Shown here piece after piece: positions 1-6,268 of a DNA stretch of 6,268 bases; the first letter of the stretch is position 1; each line of letters opens with the position of its first letter. The position numbers and the translations under genes were made by a program. This DNA comes from Nostoc sp. CHAB 5715 (GTDB taxonomy: Bacteria > Cyanobacteriota > Cyanobacteriia > Cyanobacteriales > Nostocaceae): contig NZ_JAIVFR010000409.1 of assembly GCF_020829685.1 (NCBI RefSeq), positions 1 through 6,268 on the forward strand, read 5' to 3'. The notes under the pieces are model-generated. The model saw only the letters and a program-made list of their open reading frames with translations. It was not told the origin of the DNA and searched no databases.

Positions 1-3000
1 CCGATCTGGACAAAAGAGGATTTGCTAAGATAACGGAGTAGTCCGTAGTTAAATCCGCGATTTGGCACTCTCCGTAATTGTTCTTTGATAGCTTTGAGCT
101 TTTCACCCCAATTATCGCTGCTTTCAACTTGTAACAATAGGGGATATATGACTGTAAACCAGCCCACGGTACGAGATACATCTATCTCTGCTGCGGGAAA
201 ATCCCGTCCGTAATTTTCCAAATCAATCAACACTAAATCCTCTTTTGTCCATGTCGAGATTGCTTGTGTGCAGGCAGTCAATAACACATCATTAATTTGG
301 GTGTTGTATGCTGAGGGGACTTGTTTGAGTAATGCTTGTGTCTGGGCTGCTGAAAGACTCACGGTAATGGCATCAGCATTGGCTACCGTATTAGTACCAT
401 CAAGATAATCTACTGGTAGGGGTTTTACTGTTTGGCGTAGGCTAAGCCCGCCGGAGGCATCGCTTGATAGCCAGTAATCAAGTTCTTCTGATAAAGTTGT
501 TGATGATGCGTAGCTGTCTAACTGTTCTGCCCAAGTTGCAAAAGCAGTAGTTTTTGGCGGTAAATCAATAATTTTACCTTGAATTAGTTGCTGATAAGCC
601 GTCTGCAAATCTTCTAGGAGAATACGCCAGGAAACTGCATCTATTACTAAATGATGAACCACAATTAACAAACGGGATTCTTCACCCAAATCAAAATTAG
701 CCACCCGCAGCAATAAACCGTGGGTAATATTTAAACTTCCTTGCAGTTGGCTAGAAATTTCTTTCATCGCCACTTCTTGTTGCGTCGCTGATAAAGCCGA
801 TAAATCACAACAAACGTAGGGAATATCATCATCTGGCTCAATAATTGTAGCTTGCCATTTTACCTTCTCATGCCCTTGGTCTATGACCCCCTCTAACTCC
901 CCCTTGCAAAGGGGGAGAACCGGATATTTCCCTTCTTTACAAGGGGGGATTAAGGGGGGTAAATCCAGGGTTTGTGCATCACCAAGATGTGTGTACACCG
1001 TAGCCCCTTGACAAGGCGGGTGGGGTTTTACAAACCGACTTCGCAGCACATCATGATGCTCTAATAGTTTTTTCAAAGATGAAATGAGAATTGCTGGCTG
1101 TAATTTCTGCTTCGCCTGCAAAAACACCGCTTGATTGAAGTGATGCAGATTCGCCAACTCTTGCTCAAAAAACCAATGTTGAATAGGTGTGAGTGGTAGG
1201 GAACCTGTAACTATACCTTGCTGGGCGTAGATTGCTAAGACAGGGGTAACAACTGCTGCTAATTCTGCGATGGTTTGGTACTGGAAAAGCTGTTTGGGAG
1301 TTAGTTGCAACCCTACTTGATTAGCACGACTAATAACTTGAATCGCCAGAATTGAGTCTCCACCCAGTTCAAAAAAGTTATCATGGATGCCGACTTGAGG
1401 CAGATGCAAAAGTGATGACCAGATATTGACTAATATTGCCTCTATATTAGTACGCGGTAAAATGATATCCTGCTGGTTTAGTAATTCTGGTGCTGGTAGC
1501 ATCCGCCTATCTACTTTACCATTAGGCGTTAGGGGTAAAGTTTCCAATTGGATAAAAAAGCTAGGAATCAAGTAATCTGGTAGCTGTTGTTGAAGAAATT
1601 GCCGCAGTTCAGTTAGAGAAATCGGCTGCAATTTTGCATCTTGTACGAAGTAAGCTACAAGCTGCTTATGCTGTGATTTCAACTCGTCAGCAATTACCAC
1701 ACAATCTTGTACACTTGGATGTTGAGCCAGTACTGCTTCAATCTCGCCTAACTCAATCCGAAAACCCCGGATTTTGACTTGATTATCCAATCGTCCCAAG
1801 TACTCAATATTACCATCTCTCAGGTAACGGGCGCGATCGCCGGTTTTGTAAAGAATGGGCATTGGGCATTGGGCATTGGGCATTGGGCATTGGGCATTGG
1901 GCATTGGGCATTGGGAAAATTCTTTCCTTGTCCCCCTCATCTCCCTCATCTCCCTCATCTCCCTCATCTCCCTCATCTCCCTCATCTCCCTCATCTCCCC
2001 CACTCCCCACTCCCCACTCCCCACTCCCCATTCCCCAATAAACGGATTCGGGACAAACCTTTCTGCTGTTAACTCTGCTCGATTCACGTAGCCACGGGCG
2101 AGTCCGTCACCTGCAATATATAATTCACCTGTGATGCCGATGGGTACAGGGTTAAGATAGCGGTCGAGAATGTAAACTTGGGTATTAGCGATCGCTCGAC
2201 CAATGGGAACGGTATTATTTATTTGTTTGGCATCGTTTATCACATAGCAACAAGTGAAGGTAGTCCCTTCGGTGGGGCCATAGCCGTTGATGACGCGACA
2301 TTGAGGATTAGTTTCCAGAAGCTTTTTAATATGAACAGCAGATAAAACGTCACCGCCAGCCAATAATTGTTTCACCGCTTTCAAGCTAGCGAGATGTTCA
2401 TCTACCATGAGGTGGAATAAGCCTGCTGTTAGCCAAAGAGTGGTAATTTGATGTTGTGCGATCGCATTTGCTAATTCTTCTAGGGTTGGCTGCTGACTCG
2501 GCAAAATTACCAAGCGTGCGCCGTTGAGTAGCGCCCCCCAAATTTCAAAGGTAGAGGCATCAAATACAATCGGCGCCGCTTGGAGTAAAATTTCATCGGC
2601 ATTCAGTTGAGCATAATCACAATTTTGCACTAACCGCACTACACCGCGATGGGGTACACACACACCCTTGGGTACTCCTGTTGAGCCGGAGGTATACATC
2701 ACATAAGCGAGATTTTCTGGTGTGGTATGGCTGACAGGGTTGGTTGTGGGTTGTTGAGCAATACTTTGCCAATCATTATCAAAACAGAAAATTGGCAGTT
2801 CCAAAAATGGTAGTTTTTCAATGTATTGTTCTTGGGTAAGCAGCACTTGCACTTGAGCATCCTGAATCAAAAATGCTAAACGTTCACTTGGATAGTTAAC
2901 ATCCAACGGCACATAAAAACCGCCTGCTTTAAGAATTCCCAATATTCCGATAATAAAATCAACAGAACGCTCAACATAAATACCAACGCCTACCTCTGGC

Positions 3001-6000
3001 TTGACTCCCAAAGATTTAAGATGATGGGCAAGTTGATTTGCTTTGCTATTGAGTTCTGCATAGGTTAAAATACTTCTCTCCATCCTTCCCACCCCCCTTT
3101 CATCCCCCCTTACCAAGGGGGGACAGAGGGGGGTGTCCGATAGGGCGGGTGGGGTGTATTCAATCCCATCAACACAAGCGATGACATCACCAAATTTTGC
3201 TACCTGCTGCTCGAATAAATCGTGAATACATTGAGGCGCATGATATATTGCTGCACTACCAAAGCTGATAATTTCCTGAATTTCTGCCTGCCTCATCAAA
3301 GATAAATCAGAAATCCGTTGTGTTGGCTCTGAAGTAATGCTTGTTAATAAAGTTTGCAAGTGTTCTGTAAATCGGGTGATTGTAGTTTCCGCAAATAAAT
3401 CGCAGTTATATTCCCATTTGCCTTGCAATTCGGTGTCTGTTTCCCTGATCATCAAGGTGAGGTCAAACTTTGCCGTACCGCCATCAAGTTCTAGGGGACT
3501 CCAGCGCAACCCGGTTAATTCTATTGGTTGGGTGGGGGCATTTTCTACAACTAGCATTACCTGAAATAATGGCGAGTGACTTAGCGATCGCAACGGTTGT
3601 AATATTTCTACTACCTGTTCAAATGGTACATCCTGATGAGCATAAGCCGCTAAGACAATTTCCCGCACCTGTGGCAATAATTCGGCAACGCTAGGATTAT
3701 CTGCTAAGGAAATTCGCAGTGCTAGAGTGTTAGCAAAAAAACCGATTAATCCTTCAGTCTCAGGATAATGACGATTGGCGATTGGGCTACCAATAACGAT
3801 TTCATCTTGATTACTATAGCGATGCAGCAGCACACTCAACGCCAAAAATATCACCATAAACAGGGTGGTGTTTGTTTCTTGACGTAGCTGCTTGATTGCT
3901 TGAGTCAGTTCTAAAGATAACTCAAAACTTTGTCGCCTACCCAGAAATGTCTGCACAGCCGGACGCGGATAATCTATGGGTAATTCCAAAAGCTCTGGAA
4001 CTTGCTGTAACTGCTGCCGCCAGTATTCTAGCTGATAGTCAAATTTATTATCCTCTAACCACTGTCTCTGCCATGTAGCAAAATCGGCATACTGAATTGC
4101 TAACTCTGGCAGAGGAGAAGGCTGTCCTTGGGAAAATGCTTGGTATAAAGTTGCGATTTCCTGCGCTAAAATATCAACTGACCAACCATCGGTGATGATA
4201 TGATGCATGGTCAATAATAATACGTGTTCATCTGGATGCAGATATAATAAATTGACTCGTAAAAGCGGACTCTGTTCTAAGTGAAAAGGCTGCTGACTTT
4301 CGCAACGAGCAAGCTGTTGAACGGTTTGGTGCTGTTGCGATGCCGAGAGTGAACTTAGGTCAATAACTGGAATAAATATATTTACATCAAAAGATACAAC
4401 TGCTACCCCACTACCATCAACGGTAGGAAAGCTGGTACGCAATACTTCATGACGACGGACAATTTCAGCAAAGCTTTGTCTGAGGACAGTAATATTTAAC
4501 TTACCACTCAGACGCAATGCCGCCGCCACGTTGTAGGATGGATTTTCTGGTTCCAGTTGTGCTAAAAGCCAGAGGCGCTGTTGGGCAAAAGAAAGGGGTA
4601 AATTTTCAACCTCACCCGTCCTGTCGGACACCCCCCTCTGTCCCCCCTTACCAAGGGGGGATGAAAGGGGGGTATTTGATGTTGATGATGCAATTACCCT
4701 CGCCAATTCAGCTATAGTTGGTGTTTCAAACACCTGCCGTAATGGTATATTTATCCCAAATACCTGCTGAATTTGGGCAATCATCCGAATTACCAGCAGT
4801 GAATGTCCACCCAGAGCGAAGAAATTCTCCTCAACTCCCACTGACTTTAAGTTCAACACTGTTTGCCAAATACCTACCAACAACTCTTCGCTAGGTGTGC
4901 GGGGAGCCGTCACAGTTGGGCTAGGTAGTTCTTCTATTTGCGGTAGCGCCTTCCGGTCAATTTTACCATTGGGAGTACGCGGCAATACTTCTAAGAAAAC
5001 AAAATGGGCGGGAATCATATACCCCGGTAACTTGTTTGCGAGAAATTGCTGCAAATTTGCAGATTTTCTGGTTATGGGAGCAATATAAGCAATTAAGCGT
5101 TTGTCACCCGTCATATCTTCACAAGCGACAACAGCACATTCTTGTACATCTGGGTGTTGATTGAGTAAGGCTTCAATTTCACCCAACTCAATACGGAAAC
5201 CCCGAATTTTTACTTGGTTATCTAACCGTCCCAAATACTCTATATTACCATCTTTGAGATAACGAACGCGATCGCCTGTTTTATAGAGACGCGCCCCTGG
5301 TATTTCACTAAATAAATCGGGAATAAACAAAGCAGCCGTCAAGTCAGGTTGATTTAAATAACCTCTAGTTACACCAATTCCGCCAATGTAAAGCTCTCCT
5401 GTAACTCCCACTGGGGTAGGATTTAAGTGGGAGTCGAGGATATAGGTTTTGGCATTGTTAACAGCTTTGCCAATTGGCAGTTCTCGCCCTATTGTCTGAA
5501 CAGTTAGCCCTGAGAAATCACAGATAGTCGTCACGATTGTTGCTTCTGTTGGGCCGTAGCTGTTCACCAAACGCACCTGTAAAGCAAGCTGCTGCCAAGT
5601 GGCTAATCGTTCTGGTAAAGCTTTTTCACCGCCGATGATGACTAATCGGACAGAATCTGGTATTGTCAAATTCATAGCTAATAATTCAGCTACAAGTTGA
5701 TGCCAAAATGCAGTTGGTAAGTCTAATACTGTGATCTGCCAATCACCGCAGATTTTCAGAAACTCTGGAATGGAACTCAACATTTCGTCAGTTCGCAATA
5801 TCAGCGTTGCACCCCGCACCAAACAAGGAAAAATTTCTTCAGCAGCTGCATCGAAGCTGATGGATGCAAATTGGAGAATAGAATCACTAGAAGATATCTC
5901 ATATTCAACTATCCCAGCTTCTATATAATTTACCAAAGATTGGTGTTGAACCATCACTCCCTTTGGCACGCCTGTAGAGCCAGATGTATAGATGGTGTAA

Positions 6001-6176
6001 GCTAGGTTTTCAGATGTCATCTCAGTAGCTGGATTATCCTGACTTTCTAAGTCAATTAATTCCCAGTCTGATAATAAAGAAACTACAGGAAACTCTAAAT
6101 CAGGGAGAACTGTTAGCAAAGATTCCTGAGTTAATAGCACCGACACCACTGACTTGATTTTCTTGGCTTTGTTTGG
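1..6176 (-). CDS. Nonribosomal peptide synthetase, modules A-T-C-A-T-E (partial)
   Basis: This is a large multidomain cytoplasmic enzyme that assembles a peptide on phosphopantetheine arms. The frame is open for about 2058 codons from just after a stop (TAG, minus strand) at 6177-6179 to base 1; its own stop lies outside the window. Domains in order are A1, T1, C, A2, T2 and E, all recognised by their core motifs. The region gives one nearly complete loading or elongation half-module followed by a complete C-A-T-E module predicted to add D-valine. No start codon is assigned: translation probably enters from upstream, and the first in-frame ATG (6018-6020) would cut off the start of A1. Five repeat-derived stretches are translated in frame, making the protein longer than usual for these domains. 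The product is not identified. The family is very sure; whether the gene is intact is uncertain because of the frame break at its 5' end. Confidence 0.95.
433..464. repeat. GCGATGCC-type interspersed repeat inside the E domain
   Basis: On the minus strand this stretch begins GCGATGCCTCCGGCGGGC and ends CCTACGCC. I recognise the pattern from memory as a short repeat dispersed in many Nostocales genomes. It is translated in frame as SDASGGLSLR between ELDYWL and QTVKPLPVDY, where E domains usually have only a short spacer. No homology search was possible. Confidence 0.7.
868..1026. repeat. Hairpin-type repeat insert inside the E domain (copy C)
   Basis: The core at 887-960 is an imperfect inverted repeat with arms about 887-907 and 939-960. 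Inside one arm is a perfect 9-bp stem (CTCCCCCTT at 897-905, AAGGGGGAG at 909-917) with a three-base loop. The design matches copies A and B, although the sequence is more diverged. The stretch up to 1026 holds a GGCGGGTGGGG tract (1014-1024) also seen next to copy A. In frame it encodes Pro-rich text from PHPPCQGATVY to ELEGVIDQGHEK, unlike any E-domain motif, joined on both sides to normal E-domain sequence. The outer limits are approximate. Confidence 0.75.
1235..1455 (-). other. Peptidyl carrier domain T2
   Basis: It carries the valyl (peptidyl) intermediate for condensation and epimerization. The motif NFFELGGDSILAIQVI is clear and the phosphopantetheine serine codon is at 1353-1355. The GGDSI form instead of GGHSL is typical of carriers that serve an epimerization domain, which agrees with the E domain that follows directly. 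Confidence 0.93.
1854..1915. repeat. Tandem heptamer array, ATTGGGC
   Basis: Seven exact ATTGGGC units occupy 1861-1909, followed by a partial ATTGGG and preceded by one variant unit AATGGGC. The heptamer type corresponds to the STRR repeats of heterocystous cyanobacteria. Translated in the NRPS frame, three units make 21 bases and give the repeating peptide NAQCPMP. It directly abuts the conserved LYKTGDR codons of A2. Confidence 0.95.
1932..1994. repeat. Tandem nonamer array, CTCCCTCAT
   Basis: There are seven nine-base units, six exact and the first with one mismatch. Because nine is a multiple of three, copy-number change here leaves the frame intact. On the minus strand it encodes MRE repeated seven times, a highly charged, probably helical stretch. 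Confidence 0.95.
1998..2037. repeat. Tandem heptamer array, CCCCACT (STRR-like)
   Basis: Four exact CCCCACT units (1998-2025) are followed by CCCCATT and a partial CCCCA. This closely resembles the STRR heptamers described from Calothrix and Anabaena. In the NRPS frame it encodes a Gly/Glu/Trp-rich stretch (GEWGVGSGEWGVG). Confidence 0.93.
3091..3151. repeat. 61-bp hairpin repeat, copy A (near start of A2)
   Basis: The centre CCCCCCTTACCAAGGGGGG (3104-3122) is a perfect 8-bp stem with a three-base loop, flanked by further C-runs and G-runs. It is a near-identical inverted copy of 4613-4673. It is translated in frame as part of TPPALSDTPLCPPLVRGDERGV, between ACVDG and ERSILTYAEL of A2. A GGCGGGTGGGG tract (3144-3154) extends it slightly. 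Confidence 0.9.
3300..4604 (-). other. Condensation domain (LCL-like)
   Basis: This domain forms the peptide bond between the residue on T1 and the valine on T2. All seven core motifs are visible: C1 LSFAQQRLWLL, C2 RHEVLRTSF, C3 MHHIITDGWS with the catalytic second His (HH at 4200-4205), C4 YADFATWQRQWL, C5 IGFFANTLALR, C6 HQDVPFEQVVE and C7 HSPLFQVMLVVEN. The C1 form SFAQQRLW and the absence of an E domain upstream in this frame point to an LCL type that accepts an L-residue donor. The usual C3 text is HHIISDGWS, so the Ser-to-Thr change is conservative. The body of the domain holds no repeat, although inverted repeat copies lie on both sides of it. Confidence 0.94.
4613..4673. repeat. 61-bp hairpin repeat, copy B (T1-C linker)
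   Basis: It has the same length and layout as copy A read from the other strand, with two substitutions in the flank (C/T and A/G) and a three-base difference in the loop. The hairpin is at 4642-4660. In frame it gives TPLSSPLGKGGQRGVSDRTG in the linker between T1 and C, a place where extra residues should be well tolerated. Confidence 0.9.
4689..4896 (-). other. Peptidyl carrier domain T1
   Basis: The carrier domain holds the A1-activated residue on 4'-phosphopantetheine. The motif NFFALGGHSLL is present, and the modified serine codon is at 4800-4802. Flanking text ELLVGIWQTVL and PTIAELARVIA marks helix 1 and the end of the domain. The GGHSL form is the usual one for a carrier followed by a condensation domain, which fits the C domain next in line. 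The T-C linker that follows carries repeat copy B. Confidence 0.93.
4938..6176 (-). other. Adenylation domain A1 (N-terminal cores absent from this frame)
   Basis: A domains activate an amino acid as its aminoacyl-AMP and load it on the next carrier domain. Visible cores are A3 YTSGSTGVPKG (about 5958-5990), the substrate-binding stretch FDAAAEEIF (about 5826-5858), A5 NSYGPTEA, A6 GELYIGG with TRGYL, A7 YKTGDR, A8 RGFRIELGEIE and A10 PNGKIDRKALP, whose catalytic Lys is at 4962-4964. Aligned by eye to GrsA, the ten pocket residues read D-A-E-D-I-G-S-I-V-K. Of the codes I can recall, the closest is a bacitracin lysine code (DAESIGSVCK), so a basic substrate is possible but weakly supported. 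Cores A1 and A2 are not in this frame; the domain starts at a broken junction with a duplicated segment. The A6-A7 loop has a normal length (SEIPGAR between PDLF and LYKTGDR), a useful internal reference for A2. Confidence 0.9.
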
Positions 6177-6268
6177 CTATGGCTTCCGAATCTGTGTCCA
6201 AACAAATCACATACCCTTTATACTCTGATAACTTATCTGCTAGCCGTTTCTGAGTCAATAAGATGAAG
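6100..6268 (-). pseudogene. Upstream NRPS adenylation fragment, out of frame with the main ORF
   Basis: This frame enters from beyond the window and ends at a TGA at 6100-6102. It begins FILLTQKRLADKLSEYKGY and continues with VICLDTDSEAIAKQSQEN. This is the stretch that lies between cores A2 and A3 of cyanobacterial A domains and is normally followed within a few residues by the SENLAYVIYTSGSTG region. Instead, recognisable homology stops near QVSGV and about 17 unrelated residues follow before the stop. The main frame restarts the same type of segment (VLLTQESLLTVLPDLEFP) about 20 bases further on. It is therefore either the end of a truncated synthetase, one side of a frameshift in a single gene, or a misjoined assembly. 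The adenylation identity is confident; the pseudogene label is an inference. Confidence 0.7.

Larger units (their letters stand above)
1..1205 (-). other. Epimerization domain (C-terminal end outside window)
   Basis: E domains interconvert L and D forms of the carrier-bound residue, here predicted valine. Motifs in order are E1 PLTPIQHWFFE, E2 HHLVIDAVSWRIL (HH at 651-656, with the conserved Asp and VSW that separate E from C domains), E3 ENYGRD, E4 RTVGWFTVIYPLLL and E5 PNRGFNYGLLRYL. E3 normally reads EGHGRE; the leading Glu, reported as catalytic in characterised E domains, is kept, but His is Tyr and the last Glu is Asp. Two repeat-derived inserts are translated inside it: about 50 residues after LRSRFVK and about 9 residues after ELDYWL. 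The window ends shortly after E5, so a final E6 motif and any following module cannot be seen. Confidence 0.92.
1485..3237 (-). other. Adenylation domain A2, predicted valine-specific, with a large internal repeat insert
   Basis: The domain begins around CIHDLFEQQVAKFGD and ends at PNGKVDRRMLPAPE (A10 Lys at 1515-1517). Cores seen are A1 LTYAEL, A2 LKAGGFYVPLD, A3 MYTSGSTGVPKG, A4 FDASTFEIWGALL, A5 NGYGPTEG, A6 GELYIAG with ARGYV, A7 YKTGDR and A8 RGFRIELGEIEA. Pocket residues by GrsA alignment are D-A-F-W-L-G-G-T-F-K, one conservative change from the classical valine code DAFWIGGTFK. Two foreign stretches are translated within it. Repeat copy A lies near the N-terminus between ACVDG and ERSILTYAEL. 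A block of 62 codons sits between PNPF and LYKTGDR, where A1 has only seven. That loop lies between cores A6 and A7, so folding may be tolerated but this is unproven. Confidence 0.93.
1833..5275. repeat. HIP1 octamers, five sites
   Basis: GCGATCGC occurs at 1833-1840, 2188-2195, 2458-2465, 3584-3591 and 5268-5275. This palindrome is over-represented in many cyanobacterial genomes and is the best taxonomic marker here. The first and last sites sit on the same Gly-Asp-Arg codons of core A7 in A2 and A1. Confidence 0.95.

Noticed and set aside
1854..2040. CRISPR array
   Set aside because: The units are directly adjacent, seven to nine bases long and have no spacers.
1779..2091. Short plus- and minus-strand ORFs (73-97 residues) across the tandem arrays
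   Set aside because: Arrays of seven- and nine-base units without stops open several frames at once; these proteins are the repeats themselves and lie inside the NRPS frame.
3091..3151. Rho-independent terminators at the GC-rich hairpins (also 4613-4673 and 887-960)
   Set aside because: There is no T-run after the stem on either strand, and the NRPS frame continues through each one.
3091..4673. Composite transposon bounded by inverted repeats
   Set aside because: The enclosed DNA is a normal condensation domain plus the start of A2, with no transposase and no visible target-site duplication.
3337..5928. Small plus-strand ORFs of 60-75 residues
   Set aside because: They are antisense shadows of conserved NRPS motifs, without ribosome binding sites or recognisable domains.
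6018..6020. True start codon of the synthetase at the first in-frame ATG
   Set aside because: It lies in the conserved MTSENLAYTIYTSGSTG stretch, so it would omit the first third of A1; I saw no clear Shine-Dalgarno or promoter signal.

Overview
The window lies inside a nonribosomal peptide synthetase (NRPS) gene on the minus strand. The source is most likely a filamentous, probably heterocyst-forming cyanobacterium. Three things support this: five copies of the cyanobacterial HIP1 octamer GCGATCGC, tandem heptamers of the STRR type known from Nostoc, Calothrix and Anabaena, and protein text typical of Nostocales NRPSs. No other gene, RNA gene, promoter or terminator can be supported, and both ends of the window fall inside the synthetase.

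Layout, in the direction of translation (high to low coordinates). From 6268 to about 6100 there is the end of one reading frame carrying a piece of an adenylation (A) domain. The frame then changes: the main frame begins after a stop codon at 6177-6179 and is open from 6176 through base 1 (about 2058 codons). It encodes A1 (N-terminal part missing or displaced, about 6176-4938), carrier domain T1 (4896-4689), condensation domain C (4604-3300), A2 (3237-1485), carrier domain T2 (1455-1235) and an epimerization domain E (1205 to beyond base 1). The order is A-T-C-A-T-E. The ten specificity residues of A2 read DAFWLGGTFK, a near match to the classical valine code, so the complete second module should install D-valine. 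A1 reads DAEDIGSIVK, which I cannot assign firmly.

The unusual feature is that repetitive DNA normally found between genes lies inside this coding sequence at five places, and the reading frame survives all of them. The inserts are a small GCGATGCC-type repeat (433-464) and a hairpin element (about 868-1026) in the E domain; a 186-base block of heptamer and nonamer arrays (1854-2039) inside A2; and two inverted copies of one 61-bp hairpin element (3091-3151 and 4613-4673) that bracket the C domain. The heptamer arrays could act as a slippage-driven on/off switch, because either other frame meets a stop within about 50 bases.

A second anomaly is at 6100-6177, where two versions of the same A-domain segment meet out of frame. 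It could be a recombination scar, a gene break or an assembly error.
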